This document shows positions 1 to 6,623 of a stretch of 7,164 nt of DNA, one piece after another (the stretch's first letter is position 1; every line of letters begins with the position of its first letter). The position numbers were made by a program, and so were the translations under genes. The notes below the pieces were generated by a model. It saw only the letters and a list, made by a program, of their open reading frames with translations, was not told where the DNA came from and searched no databases. The DNA comes from Candidatus Accumulibacter vicinus. Its GTDB lineage: Bacteria > Pseudomonadota > Gammaproteobacteria > Burkholderiales > Rhodocyclaceae. The stretch spans positions 1-7,164 of the forward strand of contig DIME01000141.1 in the NCBI GenBank assembly GCA_002425405.1, read 5' to 3'.

Positions 1-2
1 CC

Positions 3-1775
3 CTCGCCCACTTCCTCTCCTTTACGGCACCGGAATGGCTGACGGTTGCGAGCCGCGGCGTCGGCGTGGTCGGCGGGCTGATCCTGCTCGGCACCAGCCT
101 TTACGCCGAAGGACTGTTCGCCAAAGCCGCCGCCCAACCCGCACAGCGCGCCCCGGAGCCGAGCGGCAGGACGCAGATGCATACCCGTTTTGGTGGCAAG
201 CAGGGGGCGGAGGTGACCGATCGGGAAACGAAGATCGCCTTCCCGGTCCCGAAAGGCGCGACCCTTCTCGATGCCATCGAGAGTGCCGGGCTCAAGATCA
301 ACTATGGTTGCCGGGCCGGCCTCTGCGGTGCCGATGCGGTGGTCGTGTGCGCAGGCAGCAAGCACCTGTCGCCGGCTGGTGACGACGAACTGGCGACGCT
401 GCGCCGACTGGGATTGGAAGGCAAAGCACGGTTGGCATGCATGTGCCGGGTCAGCGGCCCGGTGCTCATCGACCGCGACCCGAACTCCAGCACAGCGGAA
501 CAAACCGAGGCAGCACCCGCCGCGCCGGAAGTCGACCATGCGCTCGGTACAGGCATTTCCCGGGTAGTGATCATCGGCAACGGCATCGCCGGCACCAGCA
601 CCGCGGAACAATTGCGCCGCCTGAGCGCCTCGCTCCAGATCGACATGATCACCAGCGAACCGCTCCACTTCTACAACCGCATGGCCATCGGCCGGCTGAT
701 CTATGGCCGCACCGGCATGGACGGACTGCAATTGATCCCGGATAACTGGTACGCCAAGAACCGCGTCGAGGTCTGGCGCAACTCGATTGCCCGTGCAGTG
801 GATCGGCAGAACAAGAGCGTTCTCCTCGCAACTGGCGAATCCCTGCCTTACGACAAGCTGATCCTCGCCACCGGAGCCCACTGCACGACACCAGACCCTG
901 ACTTCCTATCGTTCGACAACGCCTTTGTCCTGCGCTCGGCGGAAGACGCGCAAGCACTGCGCAATTACGTACAACTGCGGCGGGCACGTCACGCGCTGGT
1001 CGTCGGCGGCGGCGTACTCGGCGTCGAAGCGGCCGACGCCCTGCACCACCTCGGGCTGCAGGTCACGCTCCTGCAAAGATCGGACCGGCTGATGAACGCG
1101 CAGCTCGACCATCAGGGCGCCGCCCGACTCACCACTTACCTCGAAGGCATCGGTATCCAGGTTCTCACCGACGTTGCCATCAGTCGCTGGGAAAGCCAGG
1201 GTGCGACTTTGCGCGCCGCCTGGCTGGCACATGGGCCGTGCGCGCGGGCGGATTTATTTGTCGCCTGTCTCGGCATCGGCACCAACGCGCAACTGGCCCG
1301 CGCCGCCGGACTGGAAGTCGGCCGCGGGATCAAGGTGGATTCGTGCATGCGCACCAGCGACCCCGACATCTACGCCGTTGGCGACGTCGCCGAACTGCCT
1401 GGTGCCGTCGGCGGCCTATGGACCGTCGGCGCGGCCCAGGCGGCAACGGCCGCCAACGCACTGCTCGGCAGGAAGCAACCGTATCAGGCGCCACGCATCG
1501 TCCTTCAGCTCAAGTGCGACGGGATCGACCTGCGCAGCTTTGGCGAAATCGCCGCCAAGCCTGGCGATGAAGAATACACGGCGGGGCCGAACGACGCGGC
1601 ATGGTGGCGCCTGATCCTGCGCCAGGGCGAATTGGTCGGCGCCCTGTACGTCGGCCCGCCGCGATCGGCCAAGGACTTCACCCGCGTCGTGCAGGCCGGA
1701 GCCGACCTGACGCCAATCCACGCGGATTTGCGGCGCGGCAATCTGTCGGGTCTCGCAAAACTGGGGACGGATTGA
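3..1775 (+). CDS. [2Fe-2S]-like ferredoxin / FAD-NAD(P)H oxidoreductase, 5' partial
   Basis: The reading frame is open from the left edge, so the true start is probably outside the window. Internal candidates are GTG 66 and ATG 177. Residues below count from GTG 66. A hydrophobic stretch (about -5 to 18) looks like one membrane segment, followed by an Ala/Pro linker. Residues 54-138 are a plant-type ferredoxin domain: CRAGLC at 82-87, then Asp90 where the third cluster Cys is expected, and ACMC at 124-127. Residues 165-470 form a pyridine-nucleotide-disulphide oxidoreductase: FAD motif GNGIAG (171-176), NAD(P) motif GGGVLG (314-319), second FAD motif IYAVGD (435-440). The C-terminal 90 residues resemble the tail of NirB- and rubredoxin-reductase-like flavoproteins. 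The expected role is electron transfer from NAD(P)H through FAD to the iron-sulphur centre or a partner. The acceptor is unknown. No nitrite reductase or other partner gene is in view. Confidence 0.88.
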   Translation, partial: LAHFLSFTAPEWLTVASRGVGVVGGLILLGTSLYAEGLFAKAAAQPAQRAPEPSGRTQMHTRFGGKQGAEVTDRETKIAFPVPKGATLLDAIESAGLKINYGCRAGLCGADAVVVCAGSKHLSPAGDDELATLRRLGLEGKARLACMCRVSGPVLIDRDPNSSTAEQTEAAPAAPEVDHALGTGISRVVIIGNGIAGTSTAEQLRRLSASLQIDMITSEPLHFYNRMAIGRLIYGRTGMDGLQLIPDNWYAKNRVEVWRNSIARAVDRQNKSVLLATGESLPYDKLILATGAHCTTPDPDFLSFDNAFVLRSAEDAQALRNYVQLRRARHALVVGGGVLGVEAADALHHLGLQVTLLQRSDRLMNAQLDHQGAARLTTYLEGIGIQVLTDVAISRWESQGATLRAAWLAHGPCARADLFVACLGIGTNAQLARAAGLEVGRGIKVDSCMRTSDPDIYAVGDVAELPGAVGGLWTVGAAQAATAANALLGRKQPYQAPRIVLQLKCDGIDLRSFGEIAAKPGDEEYTAGPNDAAWWRLILRQGELVGALYVGPPRSAKDFTRVVQAGADLTPIHADLRRGNLSGLAKLGTD

Positions 1776-1856
1776 TCCCCTGGCAATGCTCGGGGATGTT
1801 GCTGGGGTCAAGGATAGTGTCCGGGGCGATGTCGGCTCCGACGCAATTGCCGGAAG

Positions 1857-1886
1857 TTTCCAGATCATGGCGAACATCATTATGAT
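1857..1886 (+). promoter_or_regulatory. weak candidate sigma70 promoter before the hypothetical gene
   Basis: TTTCCA (1857-1862, 4 of 6 consensus) and TATGAT (1881-1886, 5 of 6) are separated by 18 bases, in a locally AT-rich patch of the gap after the flavoprotein gene. The -10 box lies about 86 bases before the ATG at 1973. No hairpin with a T-run is seen between the two genes, so read-through from upstream is also possible. Confidence 0.25.
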
Positions 1887-1972
1887 ATAACTACTATTTT
1901 CGGCGTCTCCATTTCGGATGATGACCCAGCACGCCTTGGCAAATAGGATTGCCACTTCGAATTGAGCCGCAC

Positions 1973-2458
1973 ATGACCATTGCGAGCGTCCGCATCTACT
2001 TCCACGCAGTAACCGAGGCACGCACGCGGAGTCTGTCGTCCTCCCATTGGGGCTTTGCGGAATGGTTCTCGCGCAGGCTCAGGCCCATTCGCGAGCAGCT
2101 TCGCGGCCCAGAGGCAAAGGGCGTGGACATCATGAACCTGATGCTCTATGAAGACCCGGAACACGCCTGGCAGCCAAATCAGTGGCATCAGCGCGACAAC
2201 TCGTTCGAGTTCGACTTCGTCTGTGACCTGCGCCCGCTCGAGAAGAGCCCGGCCATCGAAAACATCCAGAAGCTGATGCACTTCTATGCCGAAGTTTCTG
2301 CAACTGCGCCGTGGCCACAGGCTCGTGCGGTCGCCGCGGCCTTGCGCCAACCGCTGAGTGATGTCGATCGAATCACGCTGCTTCCGTATTTGCAGTGGCC
2401 ACGTGGCGAAATGGTCAGCGAAGCCAAGGCCAGGCGAGTGGCAGCAAATGCAGCCTGA
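1973..2458 (+). CDS. hypothetical protein, 161 residues
   Basis: I do not recognise this protein. Codon use is typical of the window (third positions mostly G or C) and the frame stays open over 160 codons, so it is very probably real. ATG 1973 is preferred. The in-frame TTG at 1949 has an AGGA directly abutting it, too close to act as a ribosome binding site, while ATG 1973 has only a weak GAG about 6 bases upstream. There is no signal peptide or membrane segment, so it is probably cytoplasmic. The first 100 residues are rich in aromatic and charged residues (WGFAEWF, then DPEHAW and NSFEFDF). The second half looks helical and Ala-rich, with a basic C-terminus (EAKARRV). It ends 44 bases before the binding-protein gene, so cotranscription with it is possible, but nothing links their functions. 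Confidence 0.72.
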   Translation: MTIASVRIYFHAVTEARTRSLSSSHWGFAEWFSRRLRPIREQLRGPEAKGVDIMNLMLYEDPEHAWQPNQWHQRDNSFEFDFVCDLRPLEKSPAIENIQKLMHFYAEVSATAPWPQARAVAAALRQPLSDVDRITLLPYLQWPRGEMVSEAKARRVAANAA

Positions 2459-2502
2459 CCCTTCGCTCGAACGGAAAGGCCGTGTGGAGTCTCTTGTGAG
2501 GG

Positions 2503-3416
2503 ATGGAGGACGATGTGAGGAACGGTGTAGGTGTTGATCCTTGGCTACAAATCACCCATGGCATCGGCAAGCGTGATGCATTACCCCTTGCCCGGTCGTT
2601 GACGGTTGTTCTGTTCGCGATGACGGCGGTGACGCTCAGTCCACCGCTCGCCGCGCTCGATATCTCGGGAGCCAGCACAGTACAGCCGGTAGTCGAGAAA
2701 CTCATTCCCCTGTTCACCGCTCAGGGCGGAGAACCGGTCAAGTTGTCTGGCGGAGGAAGCGGCGCCGGGGTCAAGAACACTCTCTCCGGAACCAGCCAGA
2801 TCGGAATGGTCTCGCGCGAGCTTCACGCCGACGAAAAATTGACCCTCAAAAATACGGTGATTGCCATGGATGCGCTGGCGATCATCGTCAACAAGGACAA
2901 TCCGGTCAGCAGCTTAACCAAGGCGCAGTTGGTCGACGTGTACTCGGGCAAGATCAATAACTGGCAGGCACTGGGGGGGCCTGATCTCCCTCTCATCCGT
3001 GTCAGCAAGGAGGTCGGTCGCAGCACGCTCGAACTGTTCGAGCATTACACCGGTCTGCTCATCCCTGATCGTAAAAAAGCGACAAACCCACGATCAGTAA
3101 GCAAACCTATATCATCGGTTCAAACCTCGAAGCCTTGACCCTCGTCGGCGGGCTGTCAGGCGCTATTGGTTACGTCTCGGTAGGAACGGCCCGCTCGCTG
3201 GTGCACGCGGGAATGCCGGTCAAGGTCGTCGCTTTGGAAGCCATCGATCCGTCCGATGAGGCGATTCGCAGCAGGCGTTACCCGATCGTGCGCCCGCTCA
3301 ATCTCGTCTATGCCCGGGAGTCTGACAGCATCAACTCCTTTCTCGCATTGGCGCGCAGCGAAGACGGCCAAAAAGTGGTGAAGTCGCTCGGCTTTCTGCC
3401 TGTCGAAAGCCGCTAG
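2503..3416 (+). pseudogene. PstS-like periplasmic anion-binding protein, frameshifted
   Basis: Two frames join into one PBP-like (PstS family) protein of about 304 residues. Residues 1-192 read 2503-3078; the remainder reads from 3078 one frame back to the stop at 3414-3416. The start is ATG 2503 or, with a good GGAGGA at 2505-2510, GTG 2515. A basic N-region and hydrophobic segment (about 31-50, ending PPLAA) form an export signal. Family motifs are SGASTV (55-60), GGGSGAG (83-89), IGMVSREL (100-107), the VYSGKINNW hinge region (146-154), KEVGRST (169-175, where canonical PstS has RxxGSGT) and AIGYVS after the break (221-226). As it stands, translation stops at 3138, losing the second-lobe strands and about a third of the protein. 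An intact copy would bind phosphate or a similar oxyanion in the periplasm. No pstC, pstA or pstB lies beside it; the next gene, 17 bases on, is a chemoreceptor. Confidence 0.85.
3073..3078 (+). other. frameshift site: A6 run in the binding-protein gene
   Basis: The codons are CGT AAA AAA GCG in the upstream frame. Adding one A (A7) gives RKKSDKPTISKQTYIIGS, which continues directly into the PstS-like second lobe. Without it, the frame wanders for about 20 codons to a TGA at 3136-3138. A single missing base at this run restores the gene completely. Confidence 0.8.
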
Positions 3417-3732
3417 CGTTTGGGAGAGAGGCCATGCAACTGACCTTGACCAAGAAGATCCTGGCGCCATTTCTGCTGCTTGGTCTGGTTGTCCTGATAC
3501 TGTTGATCCTGCTGTTCCGGTTTGAGGTCCGCCGGGAGAGTATCGCGCATAGGGAACGGGCCTTACTCGAGGTGAAAACCGGAATCAATGCGATCGCCAG
3601 CCGGATTCAGAGTGGCATTCTGACGCGCAGTGAATCCTTTGCCATTGAAGCGGCCAGGGCAGCGCAGCAATCCGGCGAGTCCCTGCGGAAACTCGGCGAC
3701 GACGATGGGAATCTGCGGCAACGGTTCGAAGA

Positions 3733-3738
3733 TTTTTT
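3733..3738 (+). other. frameshift site: T6 run in the chemoreceptor gene
   Basis: The upstream frame reads GAT TTT TTG CCG. Adding one T gives GAT TTT TTT GCC GCC GTG, so RFEDFFAAVVAINSVFLENR runs smoothly across the site. Without it, the frame continues as Trp-rich nonsense to a TAG at 3842-3844. The needed change, 7 bases read as 6, is of the same kind as in the preceding gene. Confidence 0.8.
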
Positions 3739-4790
3739 GCCGCCGTGGTGGCGATCAACTCAGTTTTCCTGGAAAACCGCAATGAGGAGGGCGCCAGGCG
3801 ATTGGACCAACTGCGCGACCAGGAAGGACGGATTGCCACTTTAGTTGGCGAGCAATTGGTCCAGACCGAAGCGGCGCGAGGACGCTTATCGAGAATTGCG
3901 CACTGGCTTCAGGTCGCGACTCTGCTCGCCGTTGTCGCCACGGCAGCGCTGGCCGGTGGCTTTGTGTTACGCAAAGTCGTCAAGCCGATTCGCCATGTCG
4001 TTACGGTCGCAGAAGGGATCGCCGCAGGCAATCTGTCGGCGACCATTGATGCGGTGGGTAGCGACGAAACGGCGCAGTTGCTCAGCGCGTTTCGTCACAT
4101 GCAGGATAAACTGAACACGGTCTTGCAGGAGATAGAAGCGTGCGGCTTGAACATGGGCCAATCGGCATACCATGTTGCCGCGATCTCGAACGAAATCTCC
4201 CAGGTCAGCCGCAAGCAGGAAAGCCGATCGGAAGAAGTTTCCAGCGCCATGCAGCAACTGCACCAAATCTCCTCCAGTGTTCAGCAGCAGGCCACGGAAG
4301 CGGTCGGCCGCACGCGTGAAGTGGAGGCATTCGCGCGTGCCGGGATCGACAACGTGAAGCGCAGCATTGCTTCGATGGAAGCGGCGACGCAAGAGGTGGG
4401 ACGCGCTGCGCTCGAGATTCAGGATCTGGAGCGATCCGCCCAGCAGATTCACACCATCGCCAACGCGATCAAGGATATCGCCGGACAAACCAACCTCTTG
4501 GCCCTGAACGCCGCCATCGAAGCAGCGCGCGCTGGTGAGCAAGGACGCGGTTTCGCGGTGGTGGCTGATGAGGTGAGGAAACTCGCCGAGCGCACGACAG
4601 GTTCAGCGATGGAGGTGGGACAGATCACCGGCGAACTTTCCGGCAAGGTTCAGCAGGTGGTATCGACCATGTCTGTCGTGGTGCAGAAATTCGATGTCAC
4701 CCAGGAACAAGCCAAACAAAGTGTTCGCACGATCGACGAAATGGCCAGCAATTCCCTAGAAACCGCGCAAGTCAATCAAAGAATCGTTGA

Positions 4791-4812
4791 CGCCAGTTGC
4801 CAGCAACTGGCG
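4791..4812. repeat. perfect 10-bp inverted repeat inside the MCP gene
   Basis: CGCCAGTTGC and GCAACTGGCG are separated by only two bases (CA). The hairpin lies in the codons for DASCQQLAQ, immediately before the point where the MCP helix gives way to PilZ-like sequence. It has no T-run, so it is not a classic terminator. It may be chance, or a structure that promoted the apparent deletion. Confidence 0.6.
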
Positions 4813-4821
4813 CAGTTGGAA

Positions 4822-4926
4822 TATGAACAGCAGGACCCCTTACGGGTCATGGGGCGGGTTACCTGGCAATGCCAGGAGGAGAATGACCTTCTGTGCGGGG
4901 TCGAATTCCTGAACATGAACGAATAG
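4822..4926 (+). other. PilZ-like C-terminal fragment at the end of the MCP
   Basis: The last 34 residues (YEQQDPLRVMGRVTWQ, then CGVEFLNM) match the final strands of PilZ domains, where a G-R-V-x-W strand precedes a G-V-x-F strand. The N-terminal RxxxR and D/NxSxxG motifs that bind cyclic di-GMP are absent, so this piece alone should not bind it. MCPs carrying a C-terminal PilZ domain are known. Here most of that domain and the end of the MCP descending helix seem to be missing. Confidence 0.5.
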
Positions 4927-5069
4927 AACCGTCATGGGCTCAGGGAATGCTTTGACTATTTTGGCAAGAATCCAGAGTTCCAGGGCCATTCCGCGTTGTC
5001 TTGAGGTGATTGCCACGAATAGACATACTGTGCAGGCCGGGCCGATCAAGATGTCCTGCTTGGGTAGAA

Positions 5070-5099
5070 TTGACCGCGGTTGATGGGAAAAAATATACT
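5070..5099 (+). promoter_or_regulatory. candidate sigma70 promoter for the esterase-family gene
   Basis: TTGACC (5070-5075) and TATACT (5094-5099), each 5 of 6 to consensus, are 18 bases apart. The -10 box sits in an A-rich stretch. Transcription would start near 5106, leaving a leader of about 60-105 bases depending on which ATG is used. It is the best-matching promoter I see in the window, and it explains why this gene stands apart from the MCP unit. Confidence 0.5.
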
Positions 5100-5209
5100 T
5101 TCGCCGGTAGCGTTCGATTTCTTTCAGGTCCTTGCCGGGTTCTCCCACTCCATACTTCGCACAATCCATGAGATCAGTTGGTTCGGGGATGTATGTCCGC
5201 CCGACGCGG

Positions 5210-6550
5210 ATGACCCGCTTGCGGTGGCTGGCCATCCGGGTTCTGTTGCTGCTCGCTTGCCAGGGACTCCTGGCGGGCGAGAGTGTGCAGCCACCCGCAT
5301 CGACAGTGGTTGCCAGGATTCGCGACCACGCTCGGGCCATCACCCACAGTGTCGGCGACTACGATGGACTGCTCGCTTCGATCGGCAATGCGAACATCGT
5401 CCTGTTGGGCGAATCGACACATGGCAGCGCCGAGTTCTACGACGAACGTGCCCGCATCACGCAACGACTGATCAATGAGAAAGACTTCCGGGCCTTGGTC
5501 CTTGAAGCTGGCTGGGCACCGGCGACACAGCTCGACGATTTCGTCCAGGGGAGGCTGCGCGCAGCGGATGCGGCAACCGCCTTGCGCGTGTTTCAGCACT
5601 TCCCGCGCTGGGTGTGGCGGAATGAACAGTTCGCCGTTTTTCTCGATCATCTCAAGAAATCGAGCGAGCAGGCGGCGCCCGCCAGTCCGGCCATCCCGGT
5701 ATACGGAATGGATCTGTATGGTGTCCCGGAAGCGATCGTCCAGGTCGTGCGCTACCTTGAGGCATATGATCCGCAGGAAGCCAGGCGAGCCAGACGCGAC
5801 TACCGGTGCTTCGCCCCATACACCCGGCCGCCGCTTGATCCACACCTCTATGGCCGCGATGTGGCCAACGGAGCCATGCCTTCCTGCGAAAGACAGGTGC
5901 AATCCCGCCTCACGAAAATGCGCCAACTGGCCGGACCAGATCCGGCACCGGCCGCGTTTGCCGCGCTGATGAGCGCGCGCGCGATCGCCGGAGCTGAAGC
6001 CTACTACCGGACACTGTATGCACTCGGCGCTCGCGAGTCCTGGAATCTGCGCGAGCGTTTTCTCGCCGAGTCGCTGCGGATACTTCTCGAACGACACGGC
6101 AAGATCGTCGTCTGGGCACACAACACCCATCAGGGAGACGCCCGTGCAACCGATCAGGTGCTCGCGGGTGAACTGTCGATCGGCCAACTGATGCGGGAAC
6201 AGATGGGCGATGAGGCGGTTTATCTGGTAGGCATCACCACTGCCGGCGGCAATGTTCGTGCCGCGACCGGCTGGGGAACGCCGGATCGGGTCAAGTGTCT
6301 GAAACCACTGATCGAAGGAAGTTGGAGCGATCTGCTGCACGACGTCGGCTTACCGGCATTCGTGCTCGTTTTTCGCGACAATTCCGATCTGATCGACGCG
6401 CTCGACCGGCAGCGGCTCGACCGGGATATTGGCGTCACCTATCTGCCCGATGCGGAACTTGAGAAGCACTACTGGCACTCGTCGCCAGCAAAGCGCTTCG
6501 ACGCCTTGATCCATATCGACATGACCCGCGCCGTAGTGCCTCTACGGTAG
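5210..6550 (+). CDS. erythromycin esterase family protein, exported
   Basis: From ATG 5210 this is 446 residues, a usual length for the family. GESTHG (68-72 region) supplies Glu68 and His71, followed by Arg80, Glu99 (VLEAGW) and, late in the protein, His304 and His307 (WAHNTHQGD). The spacing between these residues matches the EreA/EreB active-site set, so the hydrolase centre looks intact. Members open macrolide lactones (EreA/EreB) or act on unknown substrates; this is a distant chromosomal-type homologue and resistance should not be assumed. In-frame starts are TTG 5132 and ATGs 5168, 5189 and 5210, none with a good ribosome binding site. ATG 5210 is chosen because it puts a signal sequence at the N-terminus: basic TRLRWLAIR, then VLLLLACQGLLA. 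Cys17 after LLA could be a lipobox cysteine; otherwise cleavage after LLA is likely. Either way it probably acts in the periplasm or on the outer membrane. Confidence 0.87.
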   Translation: MTRLRWLAIRVLLLLACQGLLAGESVQPPASTVVARIRDHARAITHSVGDYDGLLASIGNANIVLLGESTHGSAEFYDERARITQRLINEKDFRALVLEAGWAPATQLDDFVQGRLRAADAATALRVFQHFPRWVWRNEQFAVFLDHLKKSSEQAAPASPAIPVYGMDLYGVPEAIVQVVRYLEAYDPQEARRARRDYRCFAPYTRPPLDPHLYGRDVANGAMPSCERQVQSRLTKMRQLAGPDPAPAAFAALMSARAIAGAEAYYRTLYALGARESWNLRERFLAESLRILLERHGKIVVWAHNTHQGDARATDQVLAGELSIGQLMREQMGDEAVYLVGITTAGGNVRAATGWGTPDRVKCLKPLIEGSWSDLLHDVGLPAFVLVFRDNSDLIDALDRQRLDRDIGVTYLPDAELEKHYWHSSPAKRFDALIHIDMTRAVVPLR

Positions 6551-6623
6551 GCCTGATCAAAAGAAACTGTCATGGCAAAGCTTCCTTCCCTTATCATGTT
6601 CCAAGTGATCCGGAGGTAAGCAG

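Larger units (their letters stand above)
3434..4926 (+). pseudogene. methyl-accepting chemotaxis protein, frameshifted, with PilZ-like tail
   Basis: ATG 3434 follows a purine-rich GGGAGAGAGG. The first frame (3434 to about 3738, otherwise ending at 3844) and the second frame (about 3739 to 4926) join into about 497 residues. TM1 spans about 10-29, a short periplasmic sensor about 30-157, TM2 about 159-178, and a HAMP domain about 179-235 with the P-E-G-N-L pattern. The MCP signalling domain covers about 240-463. Its hairpin tip, with IAGQTNLLALNAAIEAARAG and then GRGFAVVADEVRKLAERT, is fully conserved, so it should couple to CheA/CheW. The arm after the tip is only about 75-85 residues against about 110 before it. 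It ends abruptly in about 34 residues resembling the last strands of a PilZ domain. As written, the upstream frame gives only the anchor and half the sensor. The second frame could start at GTG 3745, but without TM1. The upstream binding protein is its likely ligand carrier. Confidence 0.88.

Noticed and set aside
1762..1779. GGGGA ... TCCCC hairpin at the end of the flavoprotein gene as a terminator
   Set aside because: The stem is only 5 bp and no T-run follows.
1416..2350. Antisense open frames of 201 and 156 residues over the end of the flavoprotein gene and the hypothetical gene
   Set aside because: They shadow better-supported + strand genes and show no family motif or convincing ribosome binding site.
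1779..4872. The 11-base string CCTGGCAATGC occurring at both about 1779 and 4862
   Set aside because: It is too short and compositionally ordinary to count as a repeat, and the flanks do not match.
5001..5029. TTGAGG and CATACT as a second promoter in the gap after the MCP gene
   Set aside because: Each box is only 4 of 6 to consensus, and a much better pair lies at 5070-5099.
4840..5343. A - strand frame of 167 residues covering the gap after the MCP gene
   Set aside because: It overlaps both flanking genes, has no recognisable motif, and covers a candidate promoter. A gene remnant in 4930-5160 cannot be excluded but is not supported.
5080..5478. A + strand frame of 132 residues starting near the -10 box
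   Set aside because: Most of it overlaps the esterase-family gene in another frame, and its start lies at the promoter itself.
5174..6340. A 388-residue open frame on the - strand
   Set aside because: It lies exactly antisense to the esterase-family gene, whose product has a full catalytic set. The antisense product has no recognisable motif; long mirror frames are common in GC-rich genes.
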